Assembly (NCBI GenBank): GCA_046049215.1
Contig: JBJOER010000133.1
Span: forward strand, 1 to 33,835
Origin: JAJTFW01 sp046049215
Lineage (GTDB): Bacteria; Bacteroidota; Bacteroidia; AKYH767-A; OLB10
Length of the DNA: 33,835 nt
Direction: 5' to 3'
The notes under the pieces are model-generated. The model had not been told where the DNA came from, made no database searches, and saw only the letters and a list, made by a program, of their open reading frames with translations. Each line of letters begins with the position of its first letter. Positions within the stretch are counted from its first letter, which is position 1. The position numbers and the translations under genes were made by a program. This document shows positions 16,054 through 24,112 of this stretch, in pieces.

Positions 16054-17145
16054 ATGCTTGAACAGTTCATCCATCACAGCAGTTTGCTTTTTTACAGTGC
16101 ATTCTTCCTATCATCGCTTTTCTTTTCGCTTGTAATCAACAGCTTGTTCCTACGCTTCTTCCGAACCTTAGGCATACGCAATAACGCTGACGGCACCATC
16201 ATCCGATGGGGCACCTTGTCGAAGCCCGCTATCGGAGGGCTTAGTTTTTATATCATCTTCCTTTTATCGCTGGCCAGCTACTCTATCTTTTTCGAACCCG
16301 GCCAACAAAGCTATCAAATGGGATTTGTCGGTATCATTCTGGCCTGTGGTGCTGGCTTTATCATAGGCTTGGCAGACGATGCCTACAACACCCGCCCCAG
16401 GTTGAAGTTCATGGTTCAGCTGATGTGCGGACTTATACTCTCATTTACCGGTATTCGAATCGAACTGTTCGATCAAGCCATCATGAACTACGCTTTAACC
16501 ATGTTCTGGGTGGTCGGCATCATGAACTCCATCAACATGCTCGACAACATGGATGGAATAACAGCAACGGTTTCAATTGGAATTGTTCTGAATACGGTGT
16601 TCCGCATCATTCATCACGGGGACCTTTCCAATATTCACCTGCTGGTGCTGGTTGGTGTTTTAGCCTCCCTGATTGGCTTTCTTTATTTCAACTGGCATCC
16701 GTCGAAAATGTACATGGGCGATACCGGCAGTCAGTTTCTTGGCGTTTTCCTTTCTGCAATGGGTATCCTCTATTTCTGGAACGACCCTTACTCCCCTTCC
16801 ACCGACCCTTCAACAGCAAAGCGATTATCATCGACCCTGATGACATTCCTGTTGCCCATCCTTGACACTACGATTGTGGTGATCAATCGTCTGCTCGCCG
16901 GCAGGTCGCCATTTATCGGAGGCAAGGACCATACCACGCACAGCCTCGCAATGCTTGGTCTGACCGACAGACAAGTGGCCTTTACATTCCTGATTCTCGC
17001 GCTGATATCCATCGGCTTGAATTTGATGATCGAATCCATGGCTCCGGCATGGACTCACGGCCACACGTTTATTTTCGGTGGGTATTTCCTTGCATTGTTG
17101 ACTTTCTTCTTTTTTACAACAAGAACCAAGAAGTCAAAAGCATAA
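16054..17145 (+). CDS. WecA/MraY-like polyprenyl-phosphate sugar-1-phosphate transferase
   Basis: A 363-residue multi-pass membrane enzyme (about ten hydrophobic helices) of the glycosyltransferase-4/MraY/WecA group. Diagnostic motifs are GLADDAYN (the Mg-binding Asp pair), NSINMLDNMDGI, MYMGDTGSQFLG and the His-containing loop GGKDHTTHSL. The family moves a HexNAc-1-phosphate from a UDP-sugar to undecaprenyl phosphate, beginning a lipid-linked glycan. Position at the end of the exopolysaccharide operon fits an initiating transferase rather than peptidoglycan MraY, which would normally sit among mur genes. The stop lies 14 bases from that of convergent trmD, leaving no room for a clear terminator. 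The donor sugar cannot be determined. Confidence 0.9.
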   Translation: MLEQFIHHSSLLFYSAFFLSSLFFSLVINSLFLRFFRTLGIRNNADGTIIRWGTLSKPAIGGLSFYIIFLLSLASYSIFFEPGQQSYQMGFVGIILACGAGFIIGLADDAYNTRPRLKFMVQLMCGLILSFTGIRIELFDQAIMNYALTMFWVVGIMNSINMLDNMDGITATVSIGIVLNTVFRIIHHGDLSNIHLLVLVGVLASLIGFLYFNWHPSKMYMGDTGSQFLGVFLSAMGILYFWNDPYSPSTDPSTAKRLSSTLMTFLLPILDTTIVVINRLLAGRSPFIGGKDHTTHSLAMLGLTDRQVAFTFLILALISIGLNLMIESMAPAWTHGHTFIFGGYFLALLTFFFFTTRTKKSKA

Positions 17146-17159
17146 TTCAACTGGTCGCC

Positions 17160-17852
17160 TCAATTCTTTTCGTCATTAATATCGAGCATTCCCGGACGCC
17201 GTTTTGAAGTGCGATCAATGGCCTGCCGATGTCGCCATTCTCGGATATTGGCTTCGTGACCTGAGAGAAGTACATCGGGAACCTTCCAACCCCTGAATTC
17301 CTCTGGACGAGTATATACCGGTGGAGCAACCAGACCGTCCTGAAATGAATCCGTCAAAGCGGAAGTCTCATCATTCAATACACCCGGTATCAATCTGATG
17401 ATGGCATCGCTGACAACTGCAGCCGCCAGCTCCCCGCCGGAGAGCACATAATCACCGATACTGATCTCTTTTGTCACCAGATGCTCCCTGACACGTTCAT
17501 CCACACCTTTGTAGTGACCGCAAAGCAGAATCAGATTGCCCTTTAGCGACAATTCATTGGCCATGGCCTGATTAAAAAGCTCCCCGTCAGGACTGAGATA
17601 AATGACCTCATCGTAATCACGTTGTGATTTTAATTCATCGATACAGCGGGCAATTGGCTCAATCATCATCACCATCCCTGCTCCACCGCCGTAAGCGTAA
17701 TCATCCGTATTCCGATGCTTGCTGATGGCATAGTCGCGCAAATCAGTAAGATGCACTTCGACCAAACCTTTCTCAATCGCACGTTTCAGGATGGAATGAC
17801 TGAAGGGGCTTTCGAGCAAGCCGGTATGAACAGTCAGAATATCTATTCGCAT
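17160..17852 (-). CDS. trmD: tRNA (guanine-37-N1)-methyltransferase
   Basis: A 230-residue SPOUT-class enzyme that uses SAM to methylate G37 of tRNAs, protecting the reading frame. Hallmarks: RIDILTVHTGLLESPFSHSI at the start, DDYAYGGGAGMVM (51-62), LCGHYKGVDERV (110-121) and SIGDYVLSGGELAAAVVSDA (131-150), which form the trefoil-knot SAM site, then DSFQDGL and VYTRPEEFRGW. The C-terminal EANIREWRHRQ is also typical. It lies 9 bases after the GNAT gene and is the last of a compact minus-strand run with ctlX and the CaiB gene. The usual rimM/rpsP/rplS neighbours are absent, so it has been separated from the classic ribosomal operon. Confidence 0.96.
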   Translation of the reverse strand: MRIDILTVHTGLLESPFSHSILKRAIEKGLVEVHLTDLRDYAISKHRNTDDYAYGGGAGMVMMIEPIARCIDELKSQRDYDEVIYLSPDGELFNQAMANELSLKGNLILLCGHYKGVDERVREHLVTKEISIGDYVLSGGELAAAVVSDAIIRLIPGVLNDETSALTDSFQDGLVAPPVYTRPEEFRGWKVPDVLLSGHEANIREWRHRQAIDRTSKRRPGMLDINDEKN

Positions 17853-17861
17853 TGGACGAAA

Positions 17862-18323
17862 TTACATGGGGTGCGATTCATGGAGCCTCTTTTCCATTAA
17901 AAAATGCCTGATGACTCCGTAAAGCAAGAAGGTCTCCATCACTACCGAATAACCACACGATTCATAAAAAGGAACAGCATCCTCCCTCGACTGCAGAACC
18001 ATGCGATCCGCTCCGGCCGAAAGGGCGATATCCTCCATGGCTTGCATTAACATCCTGCCAATACCACTCCTACGGGAATCGGGGTCCACCGCCATATAAC
18101 GCAATTGTGCTTCCTCAGGACTGTTCAAATGCAGACGGGCGCATGCCAGAGCATTTCCCGTTTCATCCAACACGAGCCGATGAATGGAATCACCCTCGAG
18201 TTCATCTCGTTCGGTCCCCCTTGGTTGAGACCAGGGTTTCCGAAGTACGCGCCAGCGTAAGTCATAATAAGCGGCCTCCTTTCCAATGGAAAACGGATCC
18301 TGCACTGTCAATTCAATCTTCAT
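17862..18323 (-). CDS. GNAT-family N-acetyltransferase
   Basis: A 153-residue acyl-CoA-dependent acyltransferase. Motif A is RYMAVDPDSRRSGIGRMLM, with the pyrophosphate-binding RRSGIG at 84-89; VPFYESCGYSVV near the end is the family motif B segment. The early WRVLRKPWSQPRGTE region resembles a group of small uncharacterised GNAT proteins. The substrate is unknown. The start at 18323 (MKIELTVQDP) was chosen because the protein then aligns with normal GNAT length; the frame is open further upstream inside the CaiB gene but the extra residues look non-native. It overlaps the CaiB gene by 11 bases and precedes trmD by 9, so it is likely co-translated with both. Confidence 0.87.
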   Translation of the reverse strand: MKIELTVQDPFSIGKEAAYYDLRWRVLRKPWSQPRGTERDELEGDSIHRLVLDETGNALACARLHLNSPEEAQLRYMAVDPDSRRSGIGRMLMQAMEDIALSAGADRMVLQSREDAVPFYESCGYSVVMETFLLYGVIRHFLMEKRLHESHPM

Positions 18324-19395
18324 AAGGTTCCCATTCAAATACTGCCGTTGCAACACGTTTACTGATTCGACCATCCGGCTCGATCTGTTCAAGCACCATT
18401 GATCTCGCCTCTGCCTCAAGAAACAAGTCATGTAAATCATTTACCGGAGCTGCAGGCACCCCCGAAGCAATGAACCGCTTCAACAAGTCGTCCGATCTGA
18501 AGGCCTTGATGGCGGGTCGCAATTGGTCAGCAAGACCCATCCGGTTCAATACTCTGGCTGGATTCGTGGCGAATTCACTGAGATCAGCCAGGAAACCAAG
18601 TCCCAATAGCGAACACAACTCACGGAACTGCTTATCCGAACCCACAGCGAGTAAGATCGATCGCCCATCCGAACAAGGAAACACTTCTCCGTAAGGGGCT
18701 ATGGAAGGATGCAGGGAGCCGGTGGCGGAAGGAACTTGTCCGGTATTGAGATAAGTTGACGCCTGGTTGGCCAGGGAGGCTATCGCTGATCTGTAAAGTG
18801 ACACGCGCACCTTGGAACCTCGACCGGTTTTCAAGCGGTGAATAAGCGCAATAAGCACCCCTTCTTTCAACTGATGTGCGGCCATCAAATCAATGAAGGC
18901 GACCGGCAACTTCAGCGGTTGACCTCCGGGTTCACCATTGATTGACATGAATCCTGTCTCAGCCTGCAGCACCGCATCGTAAGCCAATCGAGCGCTGTCG
19001 CTGAATCCGGTGATTTCGGCGACGATCAAGCCGTTATTTTTCTTCCTGAGCGAGTCCGCATCCAACCGGTACCTGAATGCATCTCCCTCTTTGAAATTGG
19101 TGATGACAATGTCGGCATGATCGATAAGTTCATGCACTTGATCCAGATCTATTTCGGAATGAAAATCAAGAAAGCGGACGTGCTTGTTCCAGTTGACCGA
19201 ATTGTAGTAGGCCGACTCAGGGACATGGGGATCCTCGCCGGTGACACGCCAGGAACGGGTTACATCACCACCGTTACGCTTGTTTTCGATTTTGATGACC
19301 TGTGCACCCAATTCGCTGAAGAACATACCCACTGCCGGCCCCGCTAAAACTCCGGCAAGTTCAACAACCTTTAGTCCTTGAAAGGGCATTGGCAT
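18313..19395 (-). CDS. CaiB/BaiF family (class III) CoA-transferase or acyl-CoA racemase
   Basis: A 360-residue protein of the family that includes formyl-CoA transferase, carnitine CoA-transferase and alpha-methylacyl-CoA racemase. The N-terminus FQGLKVVELAGVLAGPAVGMFFSELGA and VIKIENKRNGGD are characteristic, as are NWNKHVRFLDF, DIVITNFKEGD and AYDAVLQAETGFMS. Asp169 in PVAFIDLMAAH falls where the family has its catalytic carboxylate. The protein is shorter than the ~420-residue CoA-transferases and closer to the racemase size, but substrate cannot be assigned. The start at 19395 lies next to the ctlX stop (19397) and is better than a further upstream Met inside ctlX; Met3 is an alternative. 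It is coupled to ctlX and the GNAT gene. Confidence 0.9.
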   Translation of the reverse strand: MPMPFQGLKVVELAGVLAGPAVGMFFSELGAQVIKIENKRNGGDVTRSWRVTGEDPHVPESAYYNSVNWNKHVRFLDFHSEIDLDQVHELIDHADIVITNFKEGDAFRYRLDADSLRKKNNGLIVAEITGFSDSARLAYDAVLQAETGFMSINGEPGGQPLKLPVAFIDLMAAHQLKEGVLIALIHRLKTGRGSKVRVSLYRSAIASLANQASTYLNTGQVPSATGSLHPSIAPYGEVFPCSDGRSILLAVGSDKQFRELCSLLGLGFLADLSEFATNPARVLNRMGLADQLRPAIKAFRSDDLLKRFIASGVPAAPVNDLHDLFLEAEARSMVLEQIEPDGRISKRVATAVFEWEPYED

Positions 19396-19396
19396 A

Positions 19397-20326
19397 TCAG
19401 CTCTCCCGACCAGGATTTTGAATGAACAATTCAGCCAGCATGCATCTTGCACTACCACCACCGGTTTTTTCAATGACGGGTATGCTGACAGGCAGTAACC
19501 GCGTCAGGGAATCGAAGGCCATTTTCTGATCATCGTTAAGGCTGTCAAAAGCGGTCTGTGAACACACGGTATACATCGTACCCTCCCGACTACTGACCTG
19601 CAGCATATTTCCTGCAAAGGCCTCCATTTGCTCGATGCTAATTGCGATCACCTTCAAGCCCCCGGATCGAAGAGCGGAGGTCACCATCTCTCGTTGGGAT
19701 GAGTCCGGAATCGATTCCTCACAAAACACCGCATAACCCATACCGATATGCAACACTACATTGGTGTGATACACGGCGCCCCCATCCCGGCCAAAGCTGT
19801 CGAAAACAACCGGAGTGTAGCCTGTTTCCACACACAATCTGTCGAACAACACCTCATCAGTACGTGGACTTCGCACCGCATAAGCGACCTTACTTGCATG
19901 ATCGTAAACAATGCTACCGGTACCTTCAAGGAAAATTCCTTCCAGCTCATACCCAGACCAATCCTCGATAGAATCAAAACCGATCGTCTCTTGCAACAGC
20001 CTGATCACCCCCTCACCCCGCTCGCGCCTGCGGTTGGGAGCAAGCATAGGACAAAGGAAAAAACGCCCGTCGGGCAGGGAAATAAACCAGTTATTCGGAA
20101 AGATGGCATCCGGAGACTCCGGCTCAGTTGATTGAAAAACAACCAATGGAATGCCTGCCGCCTTCAATACGCAGACCATCCTGTCGAATTCTGCGTGAGC
20201 TACTCTGGTAAGGTCGGTATCACTTCCAACGTTTGTCTGAAAGGCATTGGTGCCGGCTGTTTCCGGATTAGGGTAAAACCCGGCCGGTCGAACCATAAGA
20301 ACAGCAGAGGGCGAATGCGCTAGCAT
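19397..20326 (-). CDS. ctlX: Amidinotransferase-fold hydrolase, CtlX-like
   Basis: A 309-residue pentein-fold protein related to arginine deiminase, DDAH and the citrulline-utilisation hydrolase CtlX. Recognisable parts are VLMVRPAGFYPNPETAGTNAF at the N-terminus, SPDAIFPNNWFIS (substrate/guanidino-binding Asp and Asn region), AVYHTNVVLHIG with the catalytic His, and TGGGSARCMLAE with the nucleophile Cys295. All catalytic-type residues are therefore present. The named function (release of the ureido/guanidino group from a citrulline- or arginine-like substrate) is by family only. The stop is two bases from the CaiB start. A TACATTTG box 17 bases before the ATG could start the ctlX-CaiB-GNAT-trmD unit. 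Confidence 0.85.
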   Translation of the reverse strand: MLAHSPSAVLMVRPAGFYPNPETAGTNAFQTNVGSDTDLTRVAHAEFDRMVCVLKAAGIPLVVFQSTEPESPDAIFPNNWFISLPDGRFFLCPMLAPNRRRERGEGVIRLLQETIGFDSIEDWSGYELEGIFLEGTGSIVYDHASKVAYAVRSPRTDEVLFDRLCVETGYTPVVFDSFGRDGGAVYHTNVVLHIGMGYAVFCEESIPDSSQREMVTSALRSGGLKVIAISIEQMEAFAGNMLQVSSREGTMYTVCSQTAFDSLNDDQKMAFDSLTRLLPVSIPVIEKTGGGSARCMLAELFIQNPGRES

Positions 20327-20343
20327 AGAACTGGAGTATTGAG

Positions 20344-20351
20344 CAAATGTA
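20344..20351 (-). promoter_or_regulatory. Possible ctlX -7 box TACATTTG
   Basis: TACATTTG on the minus strand matches TAnnTTTG and lies 17 bases before the ctlX ATG, within the 117-base gap behind aroQ. There is no TTG at the expected distance, only a TTTT run. Confidence 0.35.
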
Positions 20352-20399
20352 AAGGCTTCAAAAGCACCCGAAAACCGACATTCGGATGGAATTTCAACA

Positions 20400-20409
20400 A
20401 CGTATACGT
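20400..20409. repeat. Perfect 10-base palindrome in the aroQ-ctlX gap
   Basis: ACGTATACGT is a perfect inverted repeat about 50 bases upstream of the ctlX -7 box. It could be a small operator half-site pair or chance. Nothing else stands out in this gap. Confidence 0.25.
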
Positions 20410-20443
20410 GGTAAATAATCCGATGATGAAACTTGCTCAGTGC

Positions 20444-20869
20444 TCAACTACCGATCGAAAGGAAATGAAGTATTCCAAGGCGATAGCCATCCAATCCGAG
20501 ACCGGTTATACCACCAATACAATTCCGGGCCATAAGCGATTGCTGCCGAAATTCTTCACGGGCATGGATATTCGAAATGTGAACCTCGATGACCGGTGAG
20601 GAGACGGCTGCCAGGGTATCGGAAAGCGCCACAGACGTGTGGGTATAACCGCCTGCATTGAGTAAAATACCGTCAGAAACAAACCCGCAGGCCTGAAGGT
20701 AATCGATCAACTCCCCTTCGATGTTGCTTTGATAGTACCGGATATCCACTTCCGGAAAATCGGCTTTCAGACCTTCCAGATAAGTTGAAAAAGAAACAGT
20801 GCCGTAAATATCCGGCTCCCTGAGACCCAGTAGATTCAAATTCGGACCGTTGACAATATCGATGCGCAT
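20444..20869 (-). CDS. aroQ: 3-dehydroquinate dehydratase, type II
   Basis: A 141-residue type II dehydroquinase, which dehydrates 3-dehydroquinate to 3-dehydroshikimate in the shikimate pathway. The start MRIDIVNGPNLNLLGLREPD IYG carries the active-site Asn and the catalytic Tyr22; LLNAGGYTHTSVAL holds the substrate-binding Asn71; and VIEVHISNIHAREEFR holds His97 and Arg108. Length matches the dodecameric type II family. It is divergent from xerD with a 50-base gap, a gene pairing commonly seen in Bacteroidota. A 117-base gap separates it from ctlX downstream. Confidence 0.96.
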   Translation of the reverse strand: MRIDIVNGPNLNLLGLREPDIYGTVSFSTYLEGLKADFPEVDIRYYQSNIEGELIDYLQACGFVSDGILLNAGGYTHTSVALSDTLAAVSSPVIEVHISNIHAREEFRQQSLMARNCIGGITGLGLDGYRLGILHFLSIGS

Positions 20870-20906
20870 GACGCTAAAATACGGTTTACGGCCGTTTTGT
20901 AGGCTG

Positions 20907-20914
20907 TATCTTTA
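20907..20914 (+). promoter_or_regulatory. Near-consensus -7 box TATCTTTA before xerD
   Basis: TATCTTTA differs from TAnnTTTG by the last base and ends 5 bases before the xerD ATG. A TTTA 18 bases upstream (20885-20888) is the only -33 candidate. Weak support. Confidence 0.3.
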
Positions 20915-20919
20915 TCCGG

Positions 20920-21825
20920 ATGATTCAGATCTGGCAACCCTATATCAAAGGATTCGGCAGCTACCTGCGCCTCGAACGCAGCTTGTCGTCGAACACCCTG
21001 GAAGCCTATGAACACGACATCATCAAACTGGTACAATTCCTCGATTACAAACAATACCGCATCCATCCCGAGCAGATCAAACACGAAAATCTTCAGGAAT
21101 TCATCCGATGGATCAATGAGCTGGGAATGACAGCAAGAACGCAGGCACGGATCCTTTCGGGGATCAAAGCGTTCTATAAATACCTGCTGATGGAAAACTC
21201 CATTCAGGATGATCCGACTGAGTTGCTGGAGGGCCCAAAAATCGGCTCTAAACTACCCGACTTCCTCACTGTTGAAGAGATAAACAACCTGCTCGGGGCA
21301 ATTGACCTGAGCAAACCCGAAGGACAGCGAAATAAGGCCATGCTCGAAACCCTGTATTCATGCGGATTGAGGGTATCAGAGCTGACAGGACTTCGCCTGA
21401 GCCACACCCACCTCGATGTGGGTTTCGTCAAAGTGACCGGCAAAGGTGACAAGGAGAGGATCGTACCGATAGGTAGTTCAGCTACGAAACAGATCAAACT
21501 CTACCTGGAAGGAATCCGGTGCCATTTACCTATAGTCCAGGGCCACGAAGACTTCCTGTTCCTGAACCGGAGAGGAAGAAGACTGACCCGTGTGATGGTG
21601 TTTACGATAATCAAGGACCTGGCCGCACGCTCAGGTATCCGAACCAGTATCAGTCCACACACGTTTCGGCATTCATTCGCCACACACCTTGTTGAAGGGG
21701 GTGCGGATTTGCGCGCAGTGCAAGAGATGCTGGGGCACAGCAGCATCACGACTACCGAGATCTATACACACCTCGACCGGGATTACCTTCGTTCAGCGAT
21801 CCTACAATTTCATCCGAGAGGTTAG
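20920..21825 (+). CDS. xerD: Site-specific tyrosine recombinase XerD
   Basis: A 301-residue tyrosine recombinase that, with a partner Xer protein, resolves chromosome dimers at dif. The N-terminal SAM-like domain (SSNTLEAYEHDIIKLVQFL) is followed by the catalytic domain with Arg151 (SCGLRVSEL), Lys175 (VTGKGDKER), His247 and Arg250 (SPHTFRHSFATHL), His273 (MLGHSSI) and nucleophile Tyr282 (EIYTHLD). All six catalytic positions are intact. Size and the absence of phage or integron genes nearby argue for the housekeeping enzyme rather than an integrase. It is divergent from aroQ, and the TPR gene follows after 22 bases. Confidence 0.95.
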   Translation: MIQIWQPYIKGFGSYLRLERSLSSNTLEAYEHDIIKLVQFLDYKQYRIHPEQIKHENLQEFIRWINELGMTARTQARILSGIKAFYKYLLMENSIQDDPTELLEGPKIGSKLPDFLTVEEINNLLGAIDLSKPEGQRNKAMLETLYSCGLRVSELTGLRLSHTHLDVGFVKVTGKGDKERIVPIGSSATKQIKLYLEGIRCHLPIVQGHEDFLFLNRRGRRLTRVMVFTIIKDLAARSGIRTSISPHTFRHSFATHLVEGGADLRAVQEMLGHSSITTTEIYTHLDRDYLRSAILQFHPRG

Positions 21826-21847
21826 AAAACAAACCGCATCCATTCCC

Positions 21848-22621
21848 ATGAAAAAAAAGACGTTTATTGCGATCTGCAGCATTTTCTTCGTAGTTGCATT
21901 TTTTCAATCGAATGCCAATTCCGACGAGGAGTATAAAAAGGCCGTGTCACTTCAAACCTCAGGGAAATGGGCTGAAGCACTTCCTTTATTCAAGTCATTA
22001 CTACGTAAGGATTCGAGCGCTGTGGAAGTGCTTTGGCGTACCTCGTACCTCTATTCACAGTTGGGATCAAAACAACCCGATGAGAAACAGAAACAGTCCT
22101 GGTACCGGACCGCCGAATACCTGGGCAGGAAGGCCATCAAAACCCAACCGAAGCATGCCAATGCCCATTACGCCTATGCACTGGCGTTAGGCCGCATGAA
22201 CGAAAATGCCAGCAGCCGCACCAAGATCGAATATGCAAAGTCGATCAAGACAGAGGCGGAGCTTGCGCTACGCTATGACTCTGCCCTGGCCGGACCTCAC
22301 CACATCCTGGGACGCTGGCACCGCGTAGTCGCAGGCTTCAACTTCTTCGAGCGGACGATGATTCAAACCATTTTCGGCGGTATGCCGGGTGGCACCTATG
22401 ATCAAGCCGTATGGCATTTCAAAAAAGCGATCGCTCTGGAGCCGAACGTGGGTATCCATTATTACGAGCTGGCAATCACTTACAAGGAAAGGGACGGATC
22501 TTCAGACATGAACATGGCCATCGATTGGCTTAAGAAAGCCATGAAACTACCCTTGTTGACCGAAACAGATTGGGAACACCGTAAGCTCTGTGAAAAACTA
22601 CTGGCCGAACTGAAATCCTAG
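21848..22621 (+). CDS. Secreted TPR-repeat protein, RMD-like
   Basis: A 257-residue protein with a cleavable-looking signal peptide (MKKKTFIAICSIFFVVAFF then a polar stretch), so probably periplasmic. Helical-repeat units follow: YKKAVSLQTSGKWAEALPLF, KHANAHYAYALALGRMNE, and FKKAIALEPNVGIHYYELA. The ILGRWHRVVAGFNFFERTM segment and the overall layout resemble proteins related to the eukaryotic regulator of microtubule dynamics, a TPR family also found in Bacteroidota. Molecular role is unknown; TPR proteins usually mediate protein contacts. The start at 21848 was chosen for the signal peptide; the frame is open further upstream inside xerD. Its TAG overlaps the flippase stop on the other strand within a CTAG. 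Confidence 0.82.
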   Translation: MKKKTFIAICSIFFVVAFFQSNANSDEEYKKAVSLQTSGKWAEALPLFKSLLRKDSSAVEVLWRTSYLYSQLGSKQPDEKQKQSWYRTAEYLGRKAIKTQPKHANAHYAYALALGRMNENASSRTKIEYAKSIKTEAELALRYDSALAGPHHILGRWHRVVAGFNFFERTMIQTIFGGMPGGTYDQAVWHFKKAIALEPNVGIHYYELAITYKERDGSSDMNMAIDWLKKAMKLPLLTETDWEHRKLCEKLLAELKS

Positions 22622-24093
22622 TTTCTGCCACCTTTCAATCGCCCGACAAGGCCATTCAGCTCCGGAGCGAAGCCGCTCCTGTACACCAGAATGGCGTAGA
22701 TGCCGGATATCACGGTCACTTTGTACGCGATAGTTAAGATGGCATGTCCGGAAGCGGGTAGAACATAGCCCAACAGCCACAACGCGGCGATCCAAACCGA
22801 TACCCACAGGTTCTCCCGGCCAAAAGGCTGCAAACCGAAATGCTTTCTGACGTACCAAAAGAGCAATAGGTTGTATAAAAAAGACGCCAGGGCTGTTCCC
22901 AGTGCAGCACCGGACATTCCTAAACGCGGGATGAGGATGAATTGAAAGACCACCAGCAGCACTGACAGCATCACCAAAAAAAATGCTCCCGCCGCATATC
23001 GCTTCGATGTAAAAAGCACCGCAGCATTCAATCCGGTAGCCATATTGAACAATGCACCTACGCTTAGGATCCAAACCACCTCTCCTCCGCCCTGATAGCC
23101 GTCAGGTAAGAAAGTAAGCAGGTCAGAAATATTCGCATTGACGTTCAAAAAGAGAAAACCTCCAATTAAAAACATGTACAAACTGGACTTCCTGTAAATC
23201 TCCTGGATCTGATGTTGGTCATCATCGATCCAGGCTTGTGCAATACGTGATGATGCAATCCGGTCAAATGCGTTCAGGGGCGCTTCAATAATGGTCGGAA
23301 TAAATGCCGCCACCGCATAGATTCCTACATATGACAATGCCATGTACTGTCCAAGTATGATCGAATCAAGGTATTTGATCCCAATGGATGCAACGCCGGC
23401 CATCCACAGCAATAGGCCGTAACGCATCATCTCCCTGACCTTCAGTTGTGGAAATGCAACCCAATTCACCTTGATTCCAGGCCGATCGAATTGAAAAATA
23501 TAACCCAGGAGCATCAGTGCCTGAACGCTGTAAATCCCGACAAATCCATACACGAAACCGTCAAGGTCGATCCATTTCAAATAGTACACACTGACAAGAG
23601 CGATGGTGAATACACGTACAACGATATCGTTGACATAGGACGGTATGGTGGATTTGTAATTGGAGATGCAATAAGTCGTCAATACCTGCGTCAAGGCAAG
23701 TACGAATACCAATGGAAAAACACAAGAATAGAACTCATTGAACAGTGGTGACTCCGACTGATAGCGGTCCATGATTGCTGATTGAAAAACCCAGAGGACG
23801 GCCGCGGCGATTATAAATCCTAACAAAGGGAACAAAAGCATGTAACCGAAATAGCCGTTGTGGCGTCGGTTGGGGTCACGAAACTCCGGGAAATAACGGA
23901 TCGTGGTATTACCGATTCCCAAAGGCACGAAAGTGGCGACCAAAAGCGCGAAGGAGTACAGGATACGGGTCAACCCCAACTCTTCCTTCGTCAAGAACTG
24001 GGGCTGTATGATCAGCAGGTTTACGAAGCCAATGGCAATGCCCAGGTAACTCGATACCGTGTTCTTGATCCCTTGCCTTTTGATGACTCCCAT
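22618..24093 (-). CDS. Wzx-type lipopolysaccharide/polysaccharide flippase
   Basis: A 491-residue multi-pass membrane protein of the MATE/MOP flippase group, with about 12-14 hydrophobic helices. The N-terminus GVIKRQGIKNTVSSYLGIAIGFVNLL and FLTKEELGLTRILYSFALLVA are typical of Bacteroidota oligosaccharide flippases. It would move a lipid-linked glycan from the cytoplasmic to the periplasmic side of the membrane. The start at 24093 was chosen for the normal family N-terminus; an upstream extension would lie in the asnB copy 2 reading region. It follows that asnB gene by 19 bases on the same strand, so the two are likely cotranscribed, and converges with the TPR gene with overlapping stops. 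Confidence 0.88.
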   Translation of the reverse strand: MGVIKRQGIKNTVSSYLGIAIGFVNLLIIQPQFLTKEELGLTRILYSFALLVATFVPLGIGNTTIRYFPEFRDPNRRHNGYFGYMLLFPLLGFIIAAAVLWVFQSAIMDRYQSESPLFNEFYSCVFPLVFVLALTQVLTTYCISNYKSTIPSYVNDIVVRVFTIALVSVYYLKWIDLDGFVYGFVGIYSVQALMLLGYIFQFDRPGIKVNWVAFPQLKVREMMRYGLLLWMAGVASIGIKYLDSIILGQYMALSYVGIYAVAAFIPTIIEAPLNAFDRIASSRIAQAWIDDDQHQIQEIYRKSSLYMFLIGGFLFLNVNANISDLLTFLPDGYQGGGEVVWILSVGALFNMATGLNAAVLFTSKRYAAGAFFLVMLSVLLVVFQFILIPRLGMSGAALGTALASFLYNLLLFWYVRKHFGLQPFGRENLWVSVWIAALWLLGYVLPASGHAILTIAYKVTVISGIYAILVYRSGFAPELNGLVGRLKGGRN

Positions 24094-24112
24094 CAGCCTG
24101 CTTTTTCGCGAA

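Noticed and set aside
20339..20599. 86-codon plus-strand frame beginning in the aroQ-ctlX gap
   Set aside because: Most of it is antisense to aroQ, and the translation has no family features.
20920..21825. Tyrosine recombinase as a sign of an integrated mobile element
   Set aside because: Length, intact XerD motifs, and pairing with divergent aroQ point to the housekeeping recombinase; no attachment repeats or phage genes are seen nearby.
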